From: Eutrigla gurnardus
Taxonomy: Eukaryota > Chordata > Actinopteri > Perciformes > Triglidae
DNA: 64,000 nt
NCBI GenBank assembly: GCA_963514095.1
Contig: OY741267.1
Location: 29,572,856 to 29,636,855, forward strand
Direction of reading: 5' to 3'
In this document: positions 1 through 10,875 of the stretch, one piece after another
Position numbering within the stretch: the first letter of the stretch is position 1
Layout: every line of letters begins with the position of its first letter
Made by a program: the position numbers and the translations under genes
Notes under the pieces: generated by a model
Databases searched by the model: none
Seen by the model: the letters and a program-made list of their open reading frames with translations, nothing else
Told to the model about the DNA's origin: nothing

Positions 1-282
1 CCTCAAGTAGTCTGTACATGCAACAACTGACTCCGAATAAGCTCCCTTTGAGCCAAACACCTGCAGTACTACATACTGTATACACCGTGTTGCATTTGTC
101 CCCCCTCGAGCCCCCCCTCCCCCCCCCCCCGCTTTCTATTTTATACCAGTGGTGGTGAAAAGCTTGCCGTCTTTCTTTCTTTCCGTCTCCCCTTTTCTTC
201 TTTCTTCCCCTCCTCGTTTGTCCTGCACATCAGCCTGGATTTTCCTCCCATTGGGTCCCCCTCTTTTGCATGAGGAACCAGG

Positions 283-283
<1 letters not shown>

Positions 284-339
<56 letters not shown>
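284..339. repeat. (GT)n microsatellite
   Basis: About 28 GT units, uninterrupted. Confidence 0.97.
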
Positions 340-340
<1 letters not shown>

Positions 341-442
341 TGGTGTAGCGGAGGGTCGGCAGTGACGGCACAGACGTAGGAGAGAAAGAGTGAGTGACAC
401 GGGGGAAAAATAATGAGGGTGTGTGTGGAGTGAGGAGGGAAA

Positions 443-443
443 A

Positions 444-496
<53 letters not shown>

Positions 497-511
497 GGAG
501 AGAGAGAGAGA
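443..511. repeat. (GT)n(GA)n compound microsatellite
   Basis: Short GT run passing into GA units with a few CAGACAGG interruptions. Confidence 0.9.
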
Positions 512-2059
512 AAGGGAAGACAGAGAGCGGGCCTCAGGGTCGTCGGGGTCAAGACCGACAAGCTCAGATGAAGGATAATCTGTGGAGGTCCCTTACAGCG
601 GGGGGTGAGGCCCCGGTGGAGCACGCTCATTCAGACTCTCTCACACACACTGCTCACCCCTCTATCGCTCTCTTCCTCTTCTCCTTCATCCTCCTTTTCC
701 CTCCCTTTTTTTGTTGCTTTCTCTAAACCCCCCCCCTCCCCCCCCAACACAGTTGCAGCTGGATTTCAAAGGGCACTTTGCCAGCAGAAAAAGCTGAATG
801 TTTAGCAGGCAGATCCCTCAGTGAGGCAGGCTAGGATTGTGGAATTCCTGCCTCCCACTCTTTAGGAACCGTTTTTTTTTATTTTGCCCCTTCGGGGGCC
901 CCTGCCATAACTGCCAGCGGCCTCCTCCTCCATCTCCATCTCCAGCCTCGAGCCAGGGCCCTGTTTGCAAATTGAGCCTGACAGAAATAATAGCCAAGGT
1001 CTGGGGGAGAAGAAGGGGGCAGCGTTACAGAAGGTGTGGAACAGCAACAGCTGCCCATGCCAGCCACTGTTGTTTCATTTGTTTATCATCTCTTTGATGG
1101 TAAATAATGATTTTTTAATCCATTTGTCATGCCATGTTATAAGCATGAACATTGTTAACTTTGCAAAAGGATGGACACTTTAAAATCCTCCACACAAATG
1201 TTGACAAACAGCTGATAGTAATTTGAAGCGATAAAAGTTTTAGAGGAAGTTCTAGATCAGTATAGATTATGTGTTTTCGACGTCTGGGAACATCTCTGGA
1301 AGTCCACCTGTCTTTTCAGTTAGGAGGGACGGCGTAAGTTGCCAAAAAAAGGCTTATTTTTCCATTTGCAAAGGTATTGTTCATGAGACAAAAATATGAA
1401 TCTATATATGATACAAACAGAGTTCTGCAGCTCTTAAAATACACGTTTGTTTTAGCAGATTAAACACGGGATGATAGTGGAATTGGTGTTAAAGTGCGGG
1501 GTGTTACTGAACATTGTGCTCTGCAGAGTCACGTCTTTGTGCCTGAGCAGCAATGAAAGGGGGAAAAAAACAAGGGGTTTTCCTTCACTGTTCAATAGAA
1601 ATCGGTGCTTTGTGACCAGGAGTGAGCATGCAGAGGTCACATAATGTATGTAAACGGACGCACACACACTTTCAACCCTTCTCACAGGAGGCGAAGTATT
1701 GGTTGAAAGCTCCGGAGAGCAGGACCTTGAGTGTTTGTTGTGTCAAAGCATGGAATAAAGAGCACGGTGCTATAATATATCTGATATTCCCGTGTGTCCA
1801 CGCAGCTGCATATATAGATTATTGGGATTTTGTATGATTTTGCCTTTTATATTTTTTGTTGGTGTGTTTTGTGGTGTTTTCACTTCCAGCTTCCCCTCTC
1901 TCACCCGATGCTTCCTCTCCCTGTTTTCTCAGCGCCGGCTCGGTCCAACACATGAGCAGGTAGCATATTTGGATGATCGAAAAACTCCCCCAAAAAATCC
2001 TTCATGTGCGAGGCAGATGTTGCGCCTGTCTGTGTTGTACCACTGAGGAGAGCCAGAGC

Positions 2060-2093
2060 AAGAGAGAGAGAGAGGGGGAGGGAGGGAGGGAGG

Positions 2094-2136
<43 letters not shown>
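2060..2136. repeat. (GA)n with internal (GGGA)n
   Basis: GA units flanking several GGGA units. Confidence 0.93.
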
Positions 2137-2138
<2 letters not shown>

Positions 2139-2236
2139 CAAACACAATGATTTTACTTGCAGCAGCAGCAAACAAGCCTCCACCTCCCGTCTCAGGTTGA
2201 CAGTCAGAGCCTCGCATTAAGAGGACAGGGACAGCG

Positions 2237-2345
2237 GTGGAGAGTAACTAAGTACATTTACACAAGCGCCGTATACTCAAGTACCACTTCCATGTATTTC
2301 TATTTTACTTTAAGTGTTCCTCCGCCACATTTCGGAGGCAAAATA
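2237..2345. repeat. teleost interspersed repeat fragment (AAGTAC type)
   Basis: AGTAACTAAGTACATTTACA and CTCAAGTACCACTTCCATGT are words typical of a very common fish repeat also present at 5437-5845 and 31034-31415. The family name is not certain. Confidence 0.55.
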
Positions 2346-2647
2346 TTGAACAACGCAGCTGGTTATATTGATCATAAAACCAACAATGAACGATGACACA
2401 TTATTCTAGATTTTACTACCAAACAGTATCTAAAGTAGTAAAACTTTGCTCCAACAATAAACTGCAAATGAAAGTGAATAAAAATGTAACAATGTTTACT
2501 TTCAATACTTACATGATTTACAATATCACACAAACAGTTGTGCTTTGCAACATTTTGTTGTTGAGGGAGTTCTCAGATGCTTCACTTCAGTAGAAGCAGC
2601 TCCACTGCATTAGAAAAGAAAACTCCATCACCTGTAACAGAATGAGA

Positions 2648-2866
2648 ATGCATGTATTTTATTGTCTTCTATTTATTGATCTATAGCAGTGCATGCATTT
2701 TATTGGCTATTTTTTAATTAATAATATAGTCAATAAAATGCATGACCTGCTGACTTTTATTCATTTATGTATGCATGCATTTTATTGTCTTGTGTTTATG
2801 TTTCAGTAGCAGTGGATGCATTTTATTGTCTTTTATCTTTTGATATACCAGTGCATGCATTTTTAC
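2648..2866. repeat. imperfect repeats of a TGCATGCATTTTATTG motif
   Basis: The motif TGCATGCATTTTATTG, or near variants, occurs about five times at roughly 40-70-bp spacing, often after CAGTAGCAGT-like words. One copy is in the opposite orientation (CAATAAAATGCATGA near 2731). Confidence 0.7.
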
Positions 2867-3189
2867 AAGCCTCAATCTCTAGATTTACACTCTTTACCCC
2901 AGTAAATGATTTGAATTCTTCTTCCACCGCCGGACCTGGCGGACTGATGGATAGATGGATGAGATCAGGACAAGAACAAAAAATTAAGTTTACAACCTCT
3001 TTCCAGTCGCCCTTCTTGCATCAGAGGGACGTATACAGCACAGGGCAGGGCAGGGGAACGAGGAGAGGAGAGGATTTCCCTTGTAAAACACAAGTCTGAG
3101 GCAAGGGAGGGACGCCCCCACCCCTCTGCCCCACCACCACCACCAACACACTTCCCCTACCGGTGATGTCAGGGCGGGCAGGGGCTCCC

Positions 3190-3205
3190 TGATATAAAAA
3201 AAAAT
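3190..3205 (+). promoter_or_regulatory. possible TATA-like element beside a GA tract
   Basis: An A-rich TATA-like string (GATATAAAAAAAA) lies about 35 bp before a 75-bp GA tract and 1.2 kb before the pappa2 ATG. Position and composition suit a core promoter, but such strings are common by chance in fish flanks. No transcription start can be placed from sequence alone. Confidence 0.18.
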
Positions 3206-3228
3206 CCTTTTGGACTCGAGAGAATGGG

Positions 3229-3231
<3 letters not shown>

Positions 3232-3305
<74 letters not shown>
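3232..3305. repeat. (GA)n microsatellite
   Basis: About 37 GA units, pure, in the pappa2 5' flank. Confidence 0.97.
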
Positions 3306-3310
<5 letters not shown>

Positions 3311-4403
3311 GAGTGAATGGAGGAGGATATTACTATACTGCATGGGCCGGTGCAGAGGAGCAGCAAGTCACTCTCTGAAGCGCACACAGACGCGCAACAA
3401 AACCAAGAGAGGAGCTGACGCGCAGACGCCGAACCATGATTTAATGGACTAATATTTTTTTTTTGTCCTCCCCTCAGAAAATGATAGGAAAGGCTTCTGC
3501 TCAACAAGTAGGATAGCTATTTTAGGGCTGGCACTTTGCACTGCACTTCAGTTTGCCTCTGGAGTGACTTTTTTCTTGTTGTTTTATTACTAGCTATTAT
3601 TCCTCTGATTCACCTTGCAGCCACATTTTTGGAACAGGACGCACTAAATGATGCCGCAGTGGTCAGGTAAAAAGAAATGAGAGACTTTGTGCAAAGTCAG
3701 TATGGAGTGAAATGATCTGACTTCACCTGATTATTTTTTATAAATAAGGGGAAAGTGCATCCATATTTACCTTAGTAATAAAATAATGCAGTTTTGTTGA
3801 TTTGTGATTATTTTTAAAGAAGCCTTTTGAAAATATACTTTCCCTTTTTTTTTTAACTCGTAGGCATAGAACAGAAATAGTTGGGAGTTTTTTTTTCTGC
3901 GGATGTTTTGCAGACGTTGGGCTGCAGACACGAATGGAAAGAGGCAACGCTTCGCCTCTGAAGGTCCGCGCAAAGTGCAGGAGTGTGGAGAGCCACTGCA
4001 GCTGCGCCAAGAAAGGGATTTAGATGAACGTTAGCTGGAGATCCGATGGGTTTTCTGTGATCCTGTTGAACGTCTACTTCATTCAAAATCAAAACATTAA
4101 ACCTCAATATGCAATAAGTCCACGTGAGAGACTTTGAATGTGACGTCTTCTTTGATCCATTTTTGGAATGCACTGATAGTTTATATTTGATTACTCTCCT
4201 AATTTGTTTACCGAAATTAATTAATTTGAATTGCGACAGCCCAGACGTGTTTTTATTGCTGCGTAAATGTGCGCAAACAGATCTAATAACCACAGTCTGG
4301 TGTGAAACATCTTGCTGCTGACCTGAAAACCAGAGGCATACTTTTAAAACAACAACTTTATCTTTAACAAAACCCCGCCAAATACCTTCCCTAACCTGGC
4401 ACG

Positions 4404-5391
4404 ATGTTGCTGCTCAGACTACTGTCTATCTTCCTCGTCCTCATCACTAACACGTGGCTGCTCCGCCCGGTTCGCTCCGACGCGCTCAGCCGGCACAAAC
4501 GCGCCATGGCCCTGCGGGCAGACAGTGAGCTCTCCAGGCTAGCAGGTGAACCCTGCACCGTCTCCGGCGTCAGGAGGTCCCGGCGGCAACCGCGCTCCAT
4601 CTCGCCGTCCCAACATCGCCCTCCAGCGGCCCGTCCGAGGACGCACACGAGCCGGAGAGAGCTGAACACTGTCGAGAGCGCTCCTGCGGTCTGTGCAGGA
4701 GGGTGCAGGTTCGACACCGGGGTGCACCGGGCCGCTCCGCCGGGGGAGGAGGTGCGAGGCTGGGGCGACACGGGGGACGTGGAGGTGGGAGCCGGGGACG
4801 GACACGTCACGTCGCCCGCACGTCACTTTGAAAAACGCTCAGCGAATGACGAGAGAGAGGCGAACTATGGCAGCGAAAACACCACACAGACGCCCGGGAA
4901 GTCGCTGCTCAAAGACGCCGGGCAGACCGCTTCCTCCCCGGGGCACGCGCTGCCCCCGCGCGGGTCCCGCTCCAGGTCCGCGCGCAGCATCAGCGGGACG
5001 TTGCCTTACGACGGAGACGGCAACTTGGAGAAAGTTTCCCCCGACAGCTCGACAGATTCCAGGGGGCTCCAGGTCCTCTACGGGCTGCAGCGGGAAGCGG
5101 GAGACCTGCAGACCTCCACCGGGAGCCCGCTGGACACCACCGAGGACTACTCCTGGGAGGTGGAGGAGGAGGCGGACCCGCCCGCGAGCCTGCCCGCCGG
5201 GAGCCCCTCTGCCTGGGGGAGTCCCGTGCCCAGGGTGCCCCCTTCCTGGATGACCACCCTGTACTTCAGCGGGCGCCGGGAGCAGCTGAAGGTGAAGCCG
5301 GCCGCGGGGGTGGAGCTGCCGAGGGCCAAGTTCAGCCTGGAGCTGTGGGTGAAGCCCGAAGGGGGGCAGAGCAACCCGGCAGTCATCGCAG
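4404..5391 (+). CDS. pappa2: pappa2 coding exon 1: signal peptide, pro-region, start of LamG
   Basis: Encodes residues 1-329 and the first base of codon 330. The ATG has A at -3 and an in-frame stop 12 nt upstream. Residues 1-25 form a hydrophobic signal peptide (MLLLRLLSIFLVLITNTW then Arg, Pro, Val, Arg, Ser), probably cut near Ser25. Residues 26-283 are an Arg/Pro/Ser/Gly-rich, low-complexity pro-region with basic sites such as RHKR (30-33) and RSRSAR. From about 284 (TTLYFSGRREQLKV) the laminin-G-like module begins. The exon is clearly GC- and CpG-rich against AT-rich introns. It ends at a GTGGGT donor, phase 1. Pro-peptide removal by a furin-like enzyme is known for this family; the actual cut site here is not certain. 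Confidence 0.93.
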
Positions 5392-5436
5392 GTGGGTGAA
5401 AACCGCTCATATCCGCCTCATAGTCGCTGATGTGGA

Positions 5437-5845
5437 ACTGGTGGAGAAGTACATTTACTCAAGTACTTAAGTTGCATACTTGTACTTTGATTGAGTATTT
5501 CCATTTTATGCAACTTCTACTCTAATATCTCAGAGGTTTGAGGCTGAATGTTGTTTTTCTTCCTCTTGCCGTCCAGTAAAAACACCTCCAAAGTTGGTGA
5601 TGTTGAATTTGAATGTTTTACTGTTTAATGTTAAACAACCATAGCAGTTTAATGCAACACAAACATTAATACAGCAGTGATATTAATCTGGAAACATCTA
5701 AAACAATACAATGATAAGGGACGTACTATTTCTGATGATATTTTCATCAAGTTATTTTTTTTTTAAGTTGTTGGCCTTATTTTTTAGAGTGTGGTATTAC
5801 TGTAGTACTTTTACTGAGTGTAAGGATCTGAATATTATCTGGCAA
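5437..5845. repeat. teleost interspersed repeat (AAGTAC type)
   Basis: Begins GTGGAGAAGTACATTTACTC and ends near TAGTACTTTTACTGAGTG. Both ends are typical of a widespread non-autonomous fish element. No exact target duplication was found. Confidence 0.6.
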
Positions 5846-6321
5846 GTTTCCCCCTGAGAGCTTTGACCACATGGCCCACACACTGTTGAGGATCGATGCC
5901 CCTTTGACAGTAACAAGGGAATACATCTATTCATTATCATTTACCGGTAGATCTCGATGCTCTCAGCACATTCACATCCTCCTCCTGTTGGTTGACACGT
6001 CAACCTCTCCAGCATCACTTCATCAGTTTCTTCCTCCCGCTTTGCTGCTATCGCTCTCCCTCTCCTAGTGGTCTGGATGGTGCTGCATGTGTCTGCCAAT
6101 AGCTTGTGACACCCGTACTGTGTCTAGTCACCCTAACAGCATTTGGATTCATCCTTTTGACGGCGATATCTTTGTGTCGTGTGAAGTTTTCTCGTTGAAT
6201 GGTTTCCAAGAAAGAGATACTGGTCTCAGGAGGCTGCTTCTTTTTAAATCACAGAGGTCAAACCCAGTTTATCCATTAACAGCGATGACAGAAATCACAG
6301 TGATCGATGACATTATATGAG

Positions 6322-6660
6322 CGCTGAAACAATTAGTTGATTAATCGCTCCGAAATTAATCAAAATCATTTGATAATTCATTCCTCATTTAAGTCATTTA
6401 TCAAGCAAAATTACCAAATGTTTCCAAATGGATTTGCTTTGATTCAGTATGTTTTAGGTTTGGGTTGTAAATGTTGACAAAATAAGACATTTACAAAAAT
6501 GATCAACTCTTTCCTGAAGCCACAGGATGACTCAGCTGTCAGTGACTGCACAGCACGGTGGTCGTGTTTGGAGCTGCAGCGATTCATCGATTAGTCGCTA
6601 ACCGTTAAATTGATCCTCAGCTATTTTGGCAGTCGCTTAGTAATCTTTCTGAGAAAAAAA
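6322..6660. repeat. teleost interspersed repeat with ATTAATCG boxes
   Basis: CTGAAACAATTAGTTGATTA and a second box near 6578 (CAGCGATTCATCGATTAG) match a common dispersed fish repeat. It may be two fragments. Confidence 0.5.
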
Positions 6661-8477
6661 AAGTGAAAAAGCACCAGCGTTACATGTGAAGAGCTGCACA
6701 TTTGACAGAACAACACATACGTCAAGCAAATTGAAGAGGATAAAAGCGCTATGGTGCAGCGCCGCGGCCGTCCAGATAGCGAGGGAGACCACAAACTGTT
6801 ACGTCCACTCACATTTACTCTGATCAAAGATCCCGACTCCATTACTCAACTTTTTTCCCCCTCATTGCTTCCTTATGTGAGGGCGGCATTTTGTGGCATG
6901 GGCCTTTTTTCTTTGTAGTGTCCTGCAGGAATCTGACAAAAATAGAGTGAAAAACAAACTCCTATTGTTTCTGCTCGACATGACTTTGACATATGACCTC
7001 TAGAGGTCAGCCATCATCTTCTTCTTTATATTGATATGACGAGTTGAAAGCTGGTTAAAGTGGTGATGATGATAAAGTAAATGACTTGGTTCTTGAAACT
7101 GGATTTGATTTTTAAATGTAAGCAATAGGTAAAACAAAATGTACACACTTTATTAACTGTAGACTACTTGTTAAAAATAGGCCCTGTGAAAAATATAATG
7201 TCTTTGAGTTTGATTACTATACACCAGTCACTCCCAAAGTCTGGGTCGGGACCCACAGGTGGATCGCAGGAGACTTTACTTGGGTCACCAAATAAATTAA
7301 CCAATTTTCTTCAGTAGTCATTCATATTTATATCTGCAGTACACCCTTGAGCCACACGAGGGAGCCTGAATGTTCATATTCTTCTGTTAATTGTAGCCTA
7401 CTTATGACGTGAAGGCTAGGATACATTACGTTTGTTTTACCGATGAGGGGGAAAGCCTGATAACTCCGCCTTAATGCGTGTAATTGGTCTCATTATAAAG
7501 TATTTAACGTGCTAAATATCTTCGATGGCATATCACGACAATGAATGACCTTAAAATTAAGATTGCATACCGTATTCCCCCAGATTTGGTGATGAATATG
7601 GCATTTAAATGACATTTTAATAGCACAAACCAACAAAGAATGACCACCCGACTTTACCTCTCCCCTCAGCGCTACCCACTGTACAGTTTTAGCAGCTTTC
7701 AGCTCATTGTTTTGGTTTCCTGGACCAGCTTTCATGCTGTACGCTCGGCATCAAACAGCAACCAAACAAAGTTAGCGGCTTGTGAACGCAGCGGAGCATT
7801 TAGCAGCTAAACGGCCTCGGGAGTTGGCTGAAAATGAAACAAAAAAACAAGGAGAGTGAATATAGAATATTTACAGAAAACATGATGCCAAGTTAATTGA
7901 AATGTCAATCTCACTGAAAAAAAAAGTACACGCAGCTTTGAAACATTAGGACCTTGTTGAGACCACAGTGGAGATGAATGGTAGCCCTTAATGTATGTGG
8001 TAGTGCAAATGGCTCACAACATAAAGACCACACTTTCCATAAACGTTGCTGTTTCCTGTTGCAAACAAAAATGCCTTCAGCTCTTTGGCAGCTCTTTCAC
8101 CACGTCCATCTGTTGTTGCGTGAAAACTTTGTCTCGAACAAACCGCCGTGTCCTGGCGTGCCGTTGAATAACGTACCTACAGCAAAGTGCGTACGCTGTA
8201 AAGCACTTCAGCAGACTTTCCCACATCGGGGACATTTGGCAAAAGCGGTGCGTGTAAATGTCTCCGAACGACGCACGATGATTTACTCGCGATTCGGTGC
8301 AGCACGTAGCGCCTTTTCACATTGCGTACACGCAGATTGATGCTAATGCATTCGTGTAATTACATTTAGTAGCGCAGCATCATCTAATTCACTTGGCAAG
8401 CCTGGAGTCTCCCGACCGCCGCTTTCTTTAACTGAATTTAAATGCTAAACCATGAAAATGGCTCACCTCCTGAGGGA

Positions 8478-8498
8478 TACACACACACACACACACAC
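8478..8498. repeat. (CA)n microsatellite
   Basis: Ten CA units. Confidence 0.9.
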
Positions 8499-8885
8499 TC
8501 ATGCACGCATATGCATCTAAACATGTAGACATGCGCATGCACGAACAGCGTTTTGGAGGGTGAAGGGGTTCCCTGACCGCTCGCTGTCCCAGTGTTACAC
8601 ATCTGGGGAGCAGATGTGGATCTCTGTGTGTCTGTTGCAAAAGCAGATGGAAACATCAGGGCCTTGGCTGAGTGAAATACCTCCTCCGTCCTCCTCTCTG
8701 TTCTCTCCCGCTGTCTCTGTCTATTCTCTCTCTCTCTCTCTGTCTGTCTGTACCTCTCTTTCTCTGTCGTCCCACATTTCCATGGGCTGCAATCACGTTG
8801 AAAGTCTGCTTGTTTGTGTGTTTATTTATTCATTTTCCTGAGGGCAACGATCACTCAAGTCATTCAAAATAATATGTCGCCATAG

Positions 8886-9118
8886 GTGTTTTTGACAACT
8901 GCTCCCATTCACTGAGTGAGAAGGGCTGGTCGGTGGGCATCCGCACCGTGGAACCCGCCGGCGCCAAAGACGCACGGTTCTACTTCACGCTTCGCACGGA
9001 CCGGGCGGTGAGATCCACCACCGTCTACAGCCACCAGCGGTACCGAGCCGACGCCTGGACTCACCTGATGGCCACTTACAACGGTCACAACATGAGCCTG
9101 TATGTTGACGGAGCTAAG
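8886..9118 (+). CDS. pappa2: pappa2 coding exon 2: LamG module
   Basis: Residues 330-407 continue the laminin-G-like module: VFDNCSHSLSEKGWSVGIRT and, further on, TYNGHNMSLYVDGAK, typical beta-strand wording of a LamG fold. The acceptor is CCATAG at 8880-8885. It enters in phase 1 (5391 plus 8886-8887 make Gly330) and leaves in phase 0 before GTGTGT. In pappalysins this module lies N-terminal to the protease and is thought to help fold or position it. Confidence 0.92.
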
Positions 9119-9903
9119 GTGTGTGGTTCCTTTGCCTCACCGTAACACCGAGATACAATGGAAGTATTGTGACGAAGCAATCCCAACTCAAGGTTTCACT
9201 TACTTGCTTTCTCTGGGTTCTTTCACCCGTATCACAAGATCTTCATCTACTCTCTAAGAGGGAGACCTTAAGCGAAGTTCTGTCATGACACGACAGCTTT
9301 ACTGAGCTCGCATTATCAACAGATCCATCGTCATGACAACGGAGCAAACACAATTTAATGAAGACTTTGTGATATGGCTGAAAGCTCAGGAAAAACTAGC
9401 AAGTGGAACTTTAGTTGGAATTGTTTAGTTATACTACTTCCAAGGTCCTTATTGCTTAAATGATATTGCGCATTCCATCAACATCCAGTCTTCCAGTTGC
9501 AGACAAACATAGTAGGATGGAGTCAAACATGTTATTCTAGGTAACAAGTCTGGTGTTTGAACAGTTCCATCAGCGATGCGTATTAATATTCACACGCAAG
9601 CAGCTGTTTTTTTGTCTCGTGACAGAGGACAGCACACCTGATTCATGCCTAAGCTATTGTAGTGTCAGCCAGTCAGAGCATCCTGGGAATACGGTGAACT
9701 GTGCTTTTAATTTCACTGACAACCAGATGGAGAGCTCCGCAAGTGATATTGCCACAACAGCCGCTGTAAACTCTGGCTGACGGAAATGTTATTTTGTAAT
9801 AAGAGATTTTTTGGTAACTACGATCACATTTATCCAATTCGTAGGATAATGAAAACAACATGTTTCTGCCCTTCCTCTCCTCTTGGCTGTTATTTTCTCT
9901 CAG
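9119..9903 (+). other. intron 2
   Basis: A 785-bp intron. Nothing beyond splice signals was recognised; the acceptor has a good pyrimidine tract ending CTCTCAG at 9903. Confidence 0.8.
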
Positions 9904-10128
9904 GTGGGAGAGAGCGGCCTCCAGTCAGGGAATCTCTACAGTCCCTTCATGAAGACGTGCAGGACCCTCTTCCTCGGCAGTAACCAATCAGATCAGGGAT
10001 ACAGCTTCAGGGGACATGTGGGGGGCGTGGTCTTGTGGGGCCAAGCCCGCTCTCACGAGGAGCTGCTGAAGCCGCTTCAAAATGACAAAAGCGAGCCACT
10101 CTTGGCGATGTGGGCTGACTTCACTGAT
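9904..10128 (+). CDS. pappa2: pappa2 coding exon 3: end of LamG module
   Basis: Residues 408-482, phase 0 at both ends. It contains FMKTCRTLFLGSNQSDQGYS and FRGHVGGVVLWGQARSHEEL, the last strands of a LamG fold. It ends in the acidic stretch WADFTD before a GTAACC donor. That donor is non-optimal, but it is the one that joins in frame to exon 4. Confidence 0.9.
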
Positions 10129-10276
10129 GTAACCGACAATAATACTATTTGTACTATATACTATAATTAATTCATTTAACACACTTCCACTATTTGTGTC
10201 ATCTCATAAAGCATATTGAATCATTGCATATAGTATTGGGATTAACTGTAATATGAATTTTGCTTCTTACTTTGAG

Positions 10277-10875
10277 GTGGAACAGCTGTGGACGCCGTAC
10301 AAAGTCGGCCTCCATCCGACCGTCATCGCCACTCCTGTCCCCGAACAGGAGCTCGTCTCCTCGTTCCTGCCGCCGCCCTGCGGCCTGACGCCCTGCGACA
10401 ACACCGACATCATCTCTGGCTACAACAGCAACTGGCAGCTCCGCGCCACCAAGCGAGTTCGCTACCGGATCGTCAACCTCTCCGACGACGACGGCGGGGA
10501 CCCCACCGTGTCGCAAGCCCAGATCCAGCTCCAGCATCAGGCTCTAACGGAGGCCTTTCACCCTTACAACATCACCCTGGATCTGAGCGTGCACACCGTG
10601 AAAAACTCCAGCTTCAGACAGCGTTTCATCCTCAGCAACTGTCGAATTGGGAAGATCGGGAACCGCCAATGTGACCCCGAGTGCGACCACCCGAGGACGG
10701 GCCATGACGGAGGGGACTGCCTCGGACTGGGTCCTTGCTACAACTGGAAGAGACAGGATGGAGTCTGTAACATGGAGTGCAACAGTATACACTATGACTA
10801 CGATGATGGAGACTGCTGTGACCCGGAGGTCACCGACGTCCTCAAGACCTGCTTTGATCCTGAGTCCCCCGACAG
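10277..10875 (+). CDS. pappa2: pappa2 coding exon 4: protease N-terminal part with LNR1 and LNR2
   Basis: Residues 483-682, the longest internal exon. It contains CGLTPCDNTDIISGYN and VRYRIVNLSDDDGGDPTVS, conserved at the start of the pappalysin catalytic unit. Two Lin12/Notch repeats follow: LNR1 at about 604-630 (CDPEC...GHDGGDC) and LNR2 at about 636-663 (CNMEC...YDDGDCC), each with the expected Cys pairs and calcium-binding Asp residues. LNRs inside a metzincin are the hallmark of pappalysins and, with LNR3, set substrate choice (family knowledge). The acceptor is TTTGAG at 10276; the donor GTGAGG gives phase 2. Confidence 0.95.

Larger units (their letters stand above)
1..4403 (+). other. 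5' flank and probable 5' UTR of pappa2
   Basis: No coding region could be supported here. The stretch holds several GT and GA microsatellites, a teleost-type interspersed repeat near 2237-2345 and a family of short related repeats at 2648-2866. The last kilobase (about 3330-4403) is unique-looking sequence and probably includes the 5' UTR. An in-frame TAA at 4392-4394, four codons upstream of the ATG, sets the N-terminal limit of the protein unless an intron splits this region. Confidence 0.55.
5392..8885 (+). other. intron 1
   Basis: A 3.5-kb intron. It contains a teleost interspersed repeat with ACTTAAG/AAGTAC boxes (about 5437-5845), a second repeat with ATTAATCG boxes (about 6322-6660), a short stretch like the ends of hAT-type repeats near 7222-7330, a CA tract at 8478-8498 and CT-rich sequence at 8722-8765. 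No gene was seen in the rest. Confidence 0.7.

Noticed and set aside
4391..5410. Antisense and out-of-frame long frames over exon 1
   Set aside because: Shadows of a GC-rich real exon; the + frame alone has the signal peptide and LamG continuity.
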